From Symsagittifera roscoffensis (taxonomy: Eukaryota; Xenacoelomorpha; Acoela; Convolutidae): a stretch of DNA of 60,000 nt. The position numbers and the translations under genes were made by a program. The notes under the pieces were generated by a model that was given only the letters and a program-made list of their open reading frames with translations, was not told the DNA's origin and searched no databases. Positions 19,517 to 31,219 of this stretch are shown here, one piece after another. Position 1 is the stretch's first letter. Each line of letters starts with the position of its first letter. The stretch spans positions 61,051,584 through 61,111,583 of the forward strand of contig NC_087062.1 in the NCBI RefSeq assembly GCF_963678635.1, in the 5' to 3' direction.

Positions 19517-20914
19517 TTTTGTGTTGTATTACTGTTAATGTGTAATTTTCAATGTGTCTTATTGGTTGATTCCAGTTAAACAAACGTATTGGTTTGTTTG
19601 TGTAGCATTTTTTTTTCTTTTACGTTAAGCTTTTAGTGATGCTGGTGACGTGGTTTCTGAATCAGTGAAATTTAGTTGGTCGTCAATTTGATGATTTTTG
19701 TTTATTGAGTCTTTTAAACTGTGAATTTCTTGTATTATTACTGTTTCTGATTCTGAAACTGCGTTTTTCGTTTGAAAAATTGTTTTCTAATAATTTGTTT
19801 ATGCTTGTTAATTATTTTTTTCTTAGTGATTGTCCTATTTTCGTATATATCCTACTGATTTTTTGAGTGGTGATTACAAGGTCGTATTTGCCGTCGTTAA
19901 TTAAACAATTGTGTATTATGTTTGTTTGTTTGTTTCCTAAATTGTCATTGATACAAAGTTTAGGATGATGGATGCAAAATCTGAATTAGTGATTTTAATG
20001 TCCTAAACTGTTAGTCCTTACAATTTTTTGTGATTAGCTTAACTTGGTTCGTATATTTGGATTGGAGAGAAAAGCGTATATCGATTCCTGAGAAAGATTT
20101 CTAATTTCTCGTGACTAAGACTAATTTTAAGTTAAGATAGACCTACCTAATCTTACATAGGGGCTGTGTTTTGTGATCAAGGGTTGGAGAATAGTAAATC
20201 GATCCACAAGATTGAGGTATAATTAGAACGCGAGTAGTTTGTTAGATATTATTTTATGACTTACTAAGTTCAAGTGTTTTAGCCTGGGTCATCTAAAAGG
20301 AGGGGGATCAAGTGAAGGATGAATAACCAAAATTCTTCACCGTTTATCTTAAAAAAAATGGTTAGCTTTTTTGGAAAATTTCTGTTAATTCTTGATCGTT
20401 GATAAGGGTTGGGTAGTGAATCAACGTTTGAGGTCGTTAGACACTAATTATATTGGGAGGGGCAAAATTGTTCTATTTGATCCAAAAATAGGCCTTGATG
20501 ATCATAGATTTAGATATTTAGAAAATTAAAAATTTAGATATAGTTTAATTTAAAGATCCAAGGAAAGCCTTGATGATCTGTTATTTAAATGAATTTAATT
20601 TAAGTGAACGCCTTGATAGTTTCAAATTAGAGAGTTAAGGTTAAGTTTTAGTTTTGATGATTGTTAGTTTGTGAAATTTGCTGTTATGTTTTAGGTGACG
20701 AAGCTGGGAAGATGAGATGATTTATATATACTAACAATTTATGATTTATACTAACTAATTTTTGTATTTTTATGTTCAATAAATGTTTTTTCAAGATGTT
20801 ATTTAATTTACAGCTGATTTAAGGAAAACGACAAGTGTTGTTTTTTATCAGTCGTTATTGTACAATTTCTAGGTTTAGCGCCATGGAAGGTTATTGAAGA
20901 TAAATCTTCAAATA
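19517..20914. other. AT-rich leader region of the Gag remnant
   Basis: I see no gene. GCCTTGATGATC occurs twice and a shorter GCCTTGATAG once between 20490 and 20620. The region lies upstream of the Gag-like frame and may hold its 5' leader and LTR, but I find no second copy of an LTR in the window. Confidence 0.4.
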
Positions 20915-21148
20915 TTATATCAGTAAATGAAAAATTGAATTTATTGCTGGTAGTATCCTAAAAAGCAAAGTTTGATCTCGTTTTTGTCGTACTATCATGA
21001 AATCTTTTGAAAGATTTCTTCCTAATCGTATGTCGTCTCTTGTTTGACGTCTTCTTCCAATACCGGGTAGTTCTCGTATCGTTCGGAATATTGAATCTGA
21101 TCTATTGAGGCGTAGAGACATATCTACTAAGTTTTTGTCATAAAACAT
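20915..21148 (-). pseudogene. Arg-rich open frame, unrecognised
   Basis: This 77-codon frame reads LRLNRSDSIFRTIRELPG and then RRRQTRDDIRLGRNLSK. It is strongly basic and lies upstream of the Gag-like remnant on the same strand. It could be an ORF of the same element or chance. No motif is recognised. Confidence 0.3.
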
Positions 21149-21600
21149 TTTTGAAATGTTGTATTTGACTAATTCTAATGTAATTTTTGTCTAATTCTAG
21201 GTTAGTTAAGGTCTGCTCGAGACTTTTGGTTGCACCAGATGAGTTATGTATTAAATACTATACTCATAGATTAATTTCAGAAAATGTACACCGTCTGCTC
21301 GTCACGCTATCTTATTTTCGGCCGGATAGATTCGTGCAACTTCTTTTCTAATACCGATCTTAATCGTACTCTTATATCTCCTAGTCTCAATAGATCTAGT
21401 GTTCACCGGTTTGTGCGAGTTAGTTCCAGAAGTAGTTTCACCACTTTACAAATAAATAGGTTGTTAGTTTGATGGAGTATGATTGGTTAGTATTTAATAT
21501 TTTATAGAGATAAAATATCATAAAAATAATCAATGATAAATAATAGTTTAGATCTGGTTCCACTATCTTGGGATGATTATTTTATATCTATCAAAAAATA

Positions 21601-22005
21601 TTGACAAACAAAACCCAGAAAGTCATTTATCAAAAAACCGTTGAAATTTGCAGAAAAAGAAAAACTATTCAATTATTGCACAAAAAATTATTGCACCTTC
21701 AAACAACACAAGGCGACGAAAGGCAACTGTTTTGCAATTTAGAACAAATACTTAACACACGAAAGAAGAGCGCCTTCCCTTGCTGCCGACCTTGCCACCC
21801 CAGAAGACTGAAATCATCAGGAATTGAACCCCATAAACAACAAAATCTACGGACAATCGTTAGGAACCAGCATAATTACCAAAGGATTCAGTGGGCACAA
21901 AGTTCAAAGAGTAAACAGTACGCTACAAAATTAAAACATAAATCAGCCCAGTCAGTTCGTTCTTTGGTACAAATGACTTCTAACATTTCCCTCTCAGAAA
22001 ACTAG
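21601..22005 (+). CDS. Hypothetical Lys/Gln-rich open frame (134 codons)
   Basis: The frame is open for 134 codons and rich in Lys, Gln, Arg and His, with CCRPCHPRRLKSSGIEPHKQ near residues 60-80. The listed start is a TTG rather than ATG, so the true start is unclear. There is no recognised domain. Splice sites are not evident. It may be a fragment of an element. Confidence 0.3.
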   Translation: MTNKTQKVIYQKTVEICRKRKTIQLLHKKLLHLQTTQGDERQLFCNLEQILNTRKKSAFPCCRPCHPRRLKSSGIEPHKQQNLRTIVRNQHNYQRIQWAQSSKSKQYATKLKHKSAQSVRSLVQMTSNISLSEN

Positions 22006-22157
22006 ATTTCACTTGCCATTAAAATTGATATTTCAAAATTTTTAAATTCACAAAGTTGCCCATTTCTTTTAGAAAAAAAAGCGTTAAAACAGTTAACACT
22101 TGAAATTGAACTATTGAAAAACTTTCTTTTTTCTCAAAAAAAATCTAGAATTTTTTT

Positions 22158-22540
22158 CAGGGGCGGATCTAGGATTTTCTCTAGGGGGGGGGGGGGGGGG
22201 CGGATTTTCAAAAAATTTTCCAAAATTTTGACGACCTTTTTTTTAGGTCGACCAAATTGATTTTTCGAGCTCTCCCAAAGCATTGTTTTGCCCCTATTTT
22301 GGCTAAATTTTGGGCACTTTTTGAAAAATGTTGACAAAAAAATCGCGTTTTTTTTGGCGCGCGCTCCCCATCAAAGTTAGTATATATTGGCGCCGAGGGC
22401 GCCTTTAGAAAAATTTTAGGGTCGGTCGGCTAAAAATGGATTTCTGAAAAAGTATCAAAGGGGGGACCCTTTGGGTCGGCAGGGGGTCGAATCCCTGAAG
22501 AAAAAAGCGTCCTCCCCCCCCCCCCCTAAATCCGCCCCTG
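22158..22540. mobile_element. hAT-like MITE, copy 1, with 8-bp TSD
   Basis: The ends are CAGGGGCGGATCTAGGATTT and, inverted, CTAAATCCGCCCCTG. It is flanked by perfect 8-bp duplications, ATTTTTTT at 22150-22157 and 22541-22548. The CAGGGGCGG terminus and 8-bp duplication are typical of hAT-superfamily elements. At 383 bp it has no transposase. G-runs follow the left end and C-runs precede the right end. Confidence 0.9.
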
Positions 22541-22548
22541 ATTTTTTT

Positions 22549-24113
22549 ATCGTACGCTGTGGAGGCACCTGGGTTTGTTGCGGTATCTACAGACTTGTCA
22601 ATGGCTACATAAGGCCGCAAAAACTGCAATGGTTATAATATACAGCAGGCATAATAATTATCGCCCCTAAGCGGAAGAAGATGGAAATTTTGTTATTTTT
22701 TTTCAACTGGTCAAATTGTAATATTTCAGTGTGAACGTTCAGCATTTTTAATTTAATGAGTATGGGAATGGTCAAAAGTTATAATCTAGTGTGTTTAGAA
22801 TGGGCGCAATTTTAACTCTCAAAAACGTTTGTTTCGAAAATATGAAGTTGCTTTCTTTCTGGAGCGTTGAATAATATAATTATTTTTTGAAGAAGTGAGT
22901 TGCTTTGCTTTGAAACTTATTACTTTTCTGTTTTCTGCTCTGTAAAGTTTCCAAATGCTGTCATCTGTTATCTGCCGTTTTCAGGTTGCTTTGTTCTAGT
23001 GTAATATAAATGAATAGAAACTACTATCCTCAAAATGCGGTTTTAAGAAAAAACTGACTACCAACGAAACGACTAGAAATATATCTTTTTTTTTCAGATA
23101 AACTAATCTCACTTTTCACTTTTCTGTTATCTGCTGTGTCACATCATCTGTTTTAAATATTTTCATCTGTTTTTTGCCTTTTTCGCGCAAGATTTGTTTT
23201 TTTCCTAATGTGAAAAAATATTACTACTCTATTTATACTTTTTGCAGATTTGAGTGAAATGGATTTTTTAAGTGGACCAATCTTTGGTAGGCATACGCTC
23301 AAAAGCAGCCTTGACACCTAGGAGACTTTGCTTTTTTTTAAATTGAATTGTTTTTCATTAAATTTGATCGGAATTTTTTGTGCTACTTGCACAGAAACCG
23401 GCTACTTTTGTGTGCTCTATGATTTTTCGAGCTTTATGCTGATATTTGAATTTAGGGCCATGACTTTTGCAGGCCTTCTCTTGGTGGTCCGGTATATGTT
23501 TAGCAAACATGCTGGTCTAATTGAGATCGATTTTTTGTTTCGACACCGTAATCTTCGGCATGTTTCGACTGTGTGATCGACTTCACGGTTGAACCGATTC
23601 GAGTTTATGTCAGTTTTTTGGTTCAATGTTCTGTTCGACTTAAGCTTTTGATCAACTCGACTTTGTTTCGTATTTGAGTTTGCTTATAGGGCCATACCAA
23701 GACCAAGCTCATTCGGTCGAACACTGATAGCGTTTTCAACGCGCCTCGGTCGGATTATAAAAAACTAACATTGACCTCTGGGTGTGCAGCTCTGATTGGC
23801 TCATACAAAGTTTCATCATTCGGTTCCGCTGTAATAAAGGTATAATAATAAGCTTTAAAAACTAAAAGTACCATAGCCGTTCATCTGATGGCCATTCAAG
23901 CAGTCTGTCCAAATAAACCCAATCGATCATAACCTGGTTAAAAAATGAAGTACAACGTTTAATAAATATTTCCCTTTAGCACTGCTTCAAAATTTGCACA
24001 TCTATGTGTTAATCCAACGGTATAACAACTTCGATTTATAAATGTTCGAGACATCAAAGATTAAATGCACCTAATCTTTTGCCTCATTGCATGAAACTTT
24101 TTTCATTAATCAG
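22549..24113. other. AT-rich DNA, no gene recognised
   Basis: The region contains several CATCTGTT/TCTGCTGTG-like words at 22960-23160 and one 82-codon frame at 23328-23576 without motifs. I assign nothing here. Confidence 0.45.
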
Positions 24114-24320
24114 AAGAACGAGAGCGAGTCATCACAAACCGAGTACCGAGCGAGTACCGAGCAAGTACTAAGTGAGCTGGCGCAAAATTTAAATTTTTCG
24201 TGGACAATTTGCAAGTTAATGAGCATCATTCGTGATTTACTTTTAACAAAAGACGCAATTGAAAAATCTATCAATGAGAGGAGCAATTTTGTGCGTGGTG
24301 ACAGCAATTTTGACATCGGG
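24114..24320 (+). CDS. Candidate internal exon of a host gene (69 codons)
   Basis: A pyrimidine-rich acceptor, TTTTTTCATTAATCAG, precedes 24114 and a donor, GGGGTAAGC, begins at 24321. The enclosed 207 bases are exactly 69 codons with no stop, reading KNESESSQTEYRASTEQVLS and later LLLTKDAIEKSINERSNF. The charged helical composition looks protein-like. No domain is recognised and neighbouring exons are not certain. Confidence 0.4.
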
Positions 24321-24517
24321 GTAAGCTTCTTAAAACTACCTGCCTGAGATCATTTCTATCATATTTCTTCGCAAAATATGAAGTTATTTGAATGATTTTG
24401 TTATCCTACTTTAGTTTTAAGAGACAATTTTCGAATTTTTGATGTTTGTTTTCTTATTACAGACTTTTGTTTTTAACTCAAATTATGGCAGGTTTGGTTG
24501 CTGACCTGCAAGGGAAC

Positions 24518-24867
24518 TGTTATTCAGTGGATAGTAAGAAAACTCAGCTTATCAGATAGTTCATACAGGTACTAAAGCAAGAAACATATTACTATATTGA
24601 TACAATTCCTCGGCGCTACATATACATATATAACCAGTTGGTATATCTATAAAACCTATGGAGATCTGTGATAATACGGTATTAAGTAAAACTATAACTC
24701 ATTGTGTACTAGTTCTTATGAGTTCTGACTCTCACATGCTTCGAGGTCAGTTCAAAACAGAAAACAGATTCTCATTTAACAAACTGAATTTAAGTTGAAA
24801 AAATCTTTCTTATTTCGGACACCAGTCAGAATCTCAATCCAGCCAAAGACTTTCCGTGGGTATAATA
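24518..24867 (+). repeat. 5' LTR
   Basis: It begins TGTTATTCAGTGGATAG and ends TATAATA, where the 3' LTR has TATAACA; the terminal CA has probably mutated. Homology to the 3' LTR runs across the full length. The bases just after it (ACCAGCAGTTACG...) should contain the primer-binding site, but I cannot match them to a tRNA. Confidence 0.9.
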
Positions 24868-25249
24868 ACCAGCAGTTACGAAGAACCCATTAGGAATTTC
24901 GCCTTTCTGGCAGAAAGCCTCGGCGGACCCACCAATAGAGTGGGATAAGTGGAACCAACAGTTATTCCTGGGATTCATCACAAAAGATGGAATAGACTTA
25001 TCGAAACTACTACAAAACCCCCATGCAGTAAGAAGACCCCAGGAACCCGGATTTGAACTCCCAGTAGATGGTGAAACAAATGTTCAGGTTCGTTATCGCA
25101 ATCTTCAGAACCAGGAAAAGAAAGTAACATGGGAAAACCAATGTGCACACTTAGATAATCTTGGTTCCACAGTAGACGGCGTCCCATGGGATGAGGCGGA
25201 TTTTAAATGTAGAAGTTACATTTATCTGTGCCTGGGAGCTGAAGGCCAA

Positions 25250-26196
25250 ACAAGGTGTCAAAATAATATCCAGACCTCAGGATACAAGAAGTTACAACCA
25301 GAAACTTATGGGATCGCCTGAAACGTCTATTTGTAAGGGAACGAAATGTCACCTTTGATAGATATGAAGCGTTTACCCGAAAACAATGAAAAACGGAAAC
25401 ACTCGAGCAATACCACTGCAGTCTAACAGAATTAGAGGTGAAAGGGAACTTCAAGTGCCTGAACTGTAATGATGGGAGACTTGAGACAGAAATCATTAGG
25501 GACCTTTTCACCGCTAACATGTCCAATGACAAGGTGCAAAAAGACTTCCTGGCAGAAACAAAGACACCTAATCAAGCATTGCAATATGTTATCAGAAGAG
25601 AAAAAAGTTTAGAAAACCAATTGCTCATCCGAAAACAGGGATCAGTACCAACCACGCAAATAACCACAATGAAAACAGAACCAGTTGGTTTCATTACCAA
25701 GAGGGGCAACAACAACAACCGTTACTCGTCAAGGGTAGGACGACAACGTCAATCACAACAACAACGTGGAAACCTCCATCGACATTCCACAGAACAAAAA
25801 CAGCAATGTTTTAAATGTGGCAATCCTTTTGGACCAGGGCATCTGCAACAATGTCCTGCTAAGGATAAAATATGCAATAAGTGTACAAAACGGGGACACT
25901 ATGCACGTTTATGTAGATCATCAGAGGTCAAGGCTATTCAAGACGATCAATCAACAGAACAGAAATCACAGGACACAGACGTAGCCGCCTATGTAAACTA
26001 CATGCAAGCGGGCGATTTAATTCCAGGTTGGGAACTCGTACATCCAGACGATTCAACTACAAATACAAATCGTTTCAAGAGCAAAACCGTCAACCAAATT
26101 GACGAAACCAGTCTCAAAGGACACTTAGTAAGGGTTAGATGCGGTCCGAACGAGTTGGTTTTATTGCGGATACCGGATTGTCAACGTCCTTCATAA
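25250..26196 (+). pseudogene. gag: Gag with CCHC zinc knuckles
   Basis: Capsid-like sequence starts before the long frame (LWDRLKRLFVRERNVTFDRY near 25300-25360, with a stop at about 25389). It then continues in the 252-codon frame from 25438. That frame has RDLFTANMSN (residues 21-30) and two knuckles: C124-C127-H135-C139, slightly unusual in spacing, and a canonical C146-C149-H154-C159. Knuckles bind RNA during packaging. The region between is Gln/Arg/Asn-rich. Gag ends at 26196, overlapping protease in the -1 frame. Confidence 0.85.
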
Positions 26197-26460
26197 ATCA
26201 GCGGACGGCGAAACTTATAGTATCGACGGTAAAATCAGCGAGACGGGTACAAACAACCGAAACCGATGAGGCAAACAGAATGTCTCCTACAATGGATACA
26301 AAATGCATCGTTTGGACGAGTTGTCGCACCTATTGAATCGGGAGGATGGACCCTCAACACAACTTCACTGATAGTTGTGGATGACAAACGGGCAAATATT
26401 CTTGGAAGAAACATCCTACCGCAAATCGGAATCCAACTACAACAAACACCAGTTGGTAAG
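26139..26460 (+). pseudogene. Aspartic protease domain, frame-broken
   Basis: The frame at 26139 is -1 relative to Gag and carries the active-site word FIADTGLSTSFIN (DTG). The protease C-terminal motif NILGRNILPQIGIQL follows in the Gag frame (26266-26649), so a second frame change lies within the domain. A -1 Gag-Pol shift would be normal for this group; the second break is a mutation. Confidence 0.8.
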
Positions 26461-26479
26461 TCAAGTAATGCAATATTGG

Positions 26480-27380
26480 AAGACACAAATTGCTCAGATC
26501 AAAAAACAACCAACTGGGTGAAGACAACATATCCTCGTCTATGTACAAGAATCGGTAGAGCACGTAAGCATATGGTGCATACAACATTCCTAAATGATTT
26601 TAAAGCACTACAACAAAAAGGTAAGAGGATCCCTATACACAATCAGTAAAAAGTGGAACAAGAATTTAGATCTCTCATAGATCAAGGGCATATTGTCAAA
26701 TTGGAAAAATGCAGTGATCAGCAATTTATCAGCCCTATAGTCATTACGGTCAAAAAAGACCAATCGATTAAATTGGCTATGGATTCCAAGCAAATTAATA
26801 AATTGATACATATGAACAAGTAGTGCTACTCAATAATGTGGCTCAATCAGCGCAACAAGGTCACAACAAGCCAGGTACCACACTATTTTCAACAATTGAA
26901 CTTTGGTATGCGTACAGTCAGCTAAAACTTGACGACGCGACGCGGGAGCAATTTAATTTTAGCATTATTGGGGGTCATGCAACAGTCACATATCAGCTTC
27001 AAACAAGTTTTTATGGCCTAACTGATATGCCTGCCGAATTTCAGAAAGCCATCGACTTAAGACTGAATAATGAAAGGGATACATTTGCATTTTTGGATGA
27101 TATATTAATTATATCCCACGGAGCAAAAGAAGGTCACATGAATAAACTAAAAAGAATTTTTGACAAGCTGGACGCTGAAAATATGGCAATATCGGTAGGT
27201 AAGAGTAAATTTGGATGTAAACAAGTAGAATGGTTGGGTTATGTCAATAACGAATATGGTACAATCCCAATGCAGAAAAAGACAGACGCAATAGTACAGC
27301 TGAATCATCCAAAAACGTTCAAACAATTAAAGAGCTTTATGGGCTCGATACAACACTTAAACAAATTTATCCCTAATTAA
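26480..27380 (+). pseudogene. Reverse transcriptase domain
   Basis: The N-terminal part is split by a stop at about 26647 and another at 26821. The main part, 26823-27380, has FYGLTDMPAEFQ (residues 63-74) and the catalytic box FLDD (residues 90-93), equivalent to YxDD. It ends with LKSFMGSIQHLNKFIPN, the usual end of Ty3 RT before the connection region. Confidence 0.9.
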
Positions 27381-27389
27381 GCGCCTTTA

Positions 27390-27780
27390 TGCACCCCACT
27401 CCTTCCGTTGCTATCAAGTGAAAACAAGTTTCATTTTAAGTGGGATGATACTCATGAAAAAGCTTTTAAAAACATATTAGAAGCAGTTCGCAATATTACT
27501 GAAAATCGCCATTTTGTAAGTGGTCGAGAAACACGTGTGATTTGTGACGCTAGCCGGGATGGTATCGGATGTGCCCTGGAACAAGAAACTCCGGACTGAT
27601 AGGCAACAATCGCCTACGCCTCACGATTCCTAAATTCCTGTGAAAACAAATACTCGGTCAATGAATTAGAACTGCTCGCGGCAGTCTGGGCAATAGAGTT
27701 TTTTAAATACTACTTATACGGTAGAAGAATTACATTAATCACTGACAACCAAGCCTGCCAAAAAAACCAAGAGGAAAACC
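27390..27780 (+). pseudogene. RNase H domain
   Basis: The frame 27408-27599 contains ICDASRDGIGCALEQ, the first catalytic Asp of the RNase H fold. After a stop near 27600 the same protein continues as YSVNELELLAAVWAIEFFKY and ITLITDNQA, which carry the Glu and second Asp motifs. All key acidic positions are visible, but the frame is interrupted. Confidence 0.85.
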
Positions 27781-27791
27781 CACAACCATGT

Positions 27792-28745
27792 ATGGCCACA
27801 GCGATGAAGGATGAAGAGGATGTTCCAATGTATCGACGCCAACTTAGGAAAGTGTTTGACAGTTCCTTCATTGCAGCAGCAACAAAGAAGGATAGGTCTC
27901 TCAACCCTTTGCTCAACATGGTCAGAGGACAAAAATGGGACATAATTAAGTCATGTTACGGACCCTATTTTTATAACGTAAGACACAGGCTATCGGTGCG
28001 AGATGGAATCCTCCTATACGACAATCGCGCAGTGATACCTAAACAGTTACGACAAACTCTCATCGACTCACTCCACCTAACACATCTAGGCCAAGGCGGA
28101 ATGCTCGAGGCAGGAAAGAATGTATGGTATCCGTACCTACACACAGACATCGTTGCCACAGCTCAGAACTGTAAAGAATGCCGCCAGAAAGGTAAAATTC
28201 TAAGATTATATCGGGAATACTCATTTCACGTCATTAGACGCGGTCGTTGAACCCAACGAAGAAATCCAATTGGATTTCCCGGGGCCACTGCCGGATGAAA
28301 ATCATAAGGATGTCTTCATTCTAGTAGGGGTCGACCGTTTCTCCCGCTTCCCATCAGCCAGAGTGGTCACAAATAATAAGGCGGACACGATAATCTGATT
28401 TATGTAAACCCACATAGTCAACCACGGGGTTCCACGAAACAAACGGTGTGATCAGGCACAAGGGTTTCGGGAGAAAAATTTTATGGTGTTTTGTAAAGAT
28501 AACAACATCAAACTTATATTCGCACCGGTTGACAATCACCAATCCATTGGTATGGTGGAATGACTAATAAGAACACTAAAATCAAGACTCTCGGTTATGA
28601 AAACTGATAACCGTAACAAACCATATAAACTTGCATCAGATGTGGCCGAACTTATCAAGACCCTAAGAATAACACCAAACGCCACAACCAAAATAAGCCT
28701 ATTCGAAGCGCACTTTAGCAGAAAACCAAACACCCGTTAAGCAAT
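27792..28745 (+). pseudogene. Integrase domain
   Basis: The HHCC zinc-binding N-terminus is at residues H95, H98, C127 and C130 of the frame from 27792. The catalytic core follows downstream, starting with IQLDFPGPLPDE near 28260, and runs through VDRFSRFPSARVV. The catalytic Glu is in GMVEWLIRTLKSRL near 28550. A stop before 28250 and others near 28397 and 28560 interrupt it. The core's second Asp position reads CDQ rather than the usual SDN. Confidence 0.85.
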
Positions 28746-30675
28746 ATAGCCACATCTCCAAAATTGTTAAATTTGTCATGGGAAAACACAAAGCCTGCTT
28801 GTTTAGAGCAAAAACTCCTAACAAAACCAGCACTAACCGCAGAAGCAATGTGGAATCGGGAAGCGAACAGTGAGGACGATTTGGAAATAAACTATCGTCA
28901 ACAACAACAGCAATCACCGATGGTGACAGACAACATACCATCATCATCAAAAGAAACAACCGTCGCCAACCAAACAGTTAACGTAGAACATGTAACCCCA
29001 CCAGCATCAATGCGGAAAAGAAAGGCGACCACACCAGCCAAAGACCCGCAGGGATTTATTGGTTGGGACACAAGTGACGAGGAGGTTGATAGTCAGCTAT
29101 TGGATCGATTTCCCATAAGTGCGCACTTACCTTTATCTAATACCGCATACGATCTAATGACAAAAAAACGTAAATTCCTAAACGAAAAAACAAGTAACGA
29201 CATAGAAACAATAAGGACCAGAAAACCTATACGAAACTTAACAAGGCAAGAAAAACAAAATATGGAAAGGGCGCCAATAGTAATTCTTAAAGATCGCTTT
29301 AAAGCTCCGCAGGCTACGATGGACACAAAACTAGGACAAAAAATCGATCAAGTGGAAAGGAAAACTGGCACGATGGCCAGGAAAAAGAAAAAAACAAGGT
29401 GTTTTCGGAGCGCAGTTTAAAATTTTGAAAAACGGCTCAATCATAAATTACTCACCACACACCGCTTGGGTTCAGGAGGACGGCAAGCAACCACGGGTTA
29501 TTGGACACGATGGTCTCGCTTTTGTGCCGGACCCAAGGGTCTACGGAAAATGCCGCCCAGCAGCCTTTAAAGACTTTGTTGCTTATACACACTTACCCAG
29601 AGCAAAACCTCGTGTTTCAGTCAAAAGCCCAAAAAAAAAACAAATCAAAACAGGCCACCAAGCAGGTGATACCAGACATTCAAAAGACGAAAGTCAGCTC
29701 GAAAAAACCGCCCCCAAAAAACCTGGAAAAAATCTTCTCCCAGTCCAGAAATCGACGAGCGTTGGGACATGACGGCCTATTCAAGAGAAGCAATCCAAAA
29801 GCAAAAACTACCGCAGATGCACATCAGGACAGCTCGACCAAACCGCAACCAACTGGCAAACAAAACCCAGTAAGCAAACTCAAGAAGAGGAGACTCGCAA
29901 ATTCTGATGTCAATTCGAATGCGATTCGTCTATTTCGTTATCGGATACGGAACTCACTCGTAAAACGCCTTCCCCTAAAAAACCAGCTCCTAAAAGATTG
30001 GACTCCAAGAAAACACCAGAGGATTTTGAACAACAATGTCGCCGCTCACTGAGAAATCGTACCAGTGCGTTGGCCGGAAAATTTGGCAATGCTATTCCGA
30101 TTAGCACCATAGAAGCGCAAAACAGTGACAACCGCAATGTATTATGTCAAGTAGATCTAATATCCCAAAAGATATAATATCGACACCAGAGACACCATGT
30201 AATATCGACACCAGAGAATATCACAAAAGGTACAGGTACCGCCATACCTCAACAAGAATCCCCAGAGGTGATTTCATTGTCATCCTCAGTAGAGTGCGTG
30301 GAGATCCAGTTGGAATCAGACACACCGGAGATTGTTAGGGCCTCCAGCCAACAAAAGAACAACGTCCCCAACACCCCGACACAAGCGTGCGAACGAAAAG
30401 ACTCAGCAATACCAGCTGCTCCTTAGCAAAGGGCAATGAGTTCAAGATACGTCATCGATAGACCACCACAAGCCACTACCCCTGATGCAAATTTCTTGAA
30501 AAATTTTGACTCAACATTGAAAATATTGAAGGAAATCTCGCCGATCAAAAACTCAATGACGTTTCAAAGAGAAAAAGAAAAAACATCAAAAAACACTGTG
30601 GGCAATCTATCTTCATCAACAGACACTGCGGATATTTTGCCAAAGACGTCAACCGGGGACAAAACCGAAAATTAA
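28746..30675 (+). pseudogene. Post-integrase C-terminal region and tail
   Basis: The frame 28764-29420 continues the integrase C-terminus and becomes Lys/Arg/Thr-rich, ending ARKKKKTRCFRSAV. Then 29425-29772 reads GSIINYSPHTAWVQEDG and continues with very Lys-rich segments to 30675, in several frames. It could be a long Pol tail or a third ORF. I see no signal peptide or membrane segment, so an envelope protein is not supported. Confidence 0.6.
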
Positions 30676-30690
30676 TGTAATTTTCTTTCC

Positions 30691-30703
30691 AAAAAAGGGG
30701 AAG
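30691..30703 (+). other. Polypurine tract
   Basis: AAAAAAGGGGAAG lies directly before the 3' LTR. It is the expected primer site for plus-strand DNA synthesis and confirms the LTR border at 30704. Confidence 0.85.
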
Positions 30704-31057
30704 TGTTATCCAGTGGATAGTAAGAAAACTCAGCGTATCAGATAGTTCATACAGGTACTAAAGCAAGAAACATATTACTATATTGATACAATTACTCGGC
30801 GCTACATATACATATACAACCAGTTGGTATACCTATAAAAAAAATCTCTAGAGATCTGTGATAATACGGTATTAAGTAAAACTATAACTCATTGTGTACT
30901 TGTTCTTATGATTTCTGACTCTCACATCCTTCGAGGTCAATTCAAAACAGAAAACAGATTCTCATTTAACAAACTGAATTTAAGTTGATCAAATCTTTCT
31001 TCTTTCGGACAGCAGTCAGAATCACAATCCAGCTAAAGACTTTCCGTGGGTATAACA
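30704..31057 (+). repeat. 3' LTR
   Basis: It begins TGTTATCCAGTGG and ends TATAACA, giving inverted TGTTA...TAACA ends. It matches 24518-24867 apart from scattered substitutions and a short insertion in the AAAAAAATCTCTAGAG region. Confidence 0.92.
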
Positions 31058-31219
31058 GGAAACCCTAATGGAAATCGAGCAATAAGGTTGTTTCCGGGCC
31101 TTTTTAGATTTTCGGGCAATTTGTCTACGACAAAAGAAAAATGTTTGGAAATGAAACACCCAGCTAACGTTTTTTCAATACTACGAAAGAGAAAAAAATA
31201 CATTTTTTTCTAACGACAG

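Larger units (their letters stand above)
24518..31057 (+). mobile_element. Ty3/gypsy-type LTR retrotransposon, inactivated
   Basis: Two ~350 bp direct repeats flank about 5.8 kb that encodes, in order, Gag with two zinc knuckles, protease, reverse transcriptase, RNase H and integrase. The order RT-RNase H-integrase defines the Ty3/gypsy group. A polypurine tract precedes the 3' LTR. The flanks GGGAAC and GGAAAC may be a diverged 6-bp target duplication (5 bp would be GGAAC/GGAAA). Stops and frameshifts in every domain make it non-functional. The LTRs differ at about 16 places by eye plus one short indel, so insertion is not very recent. Confidence 0.95.

Noticed and set aside
28746-30675. Envelope gene of the LTR element
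   Set aside because: No signal peptide, Cys pattern or membrane segment; the region is Lys-rich and low in complexity.
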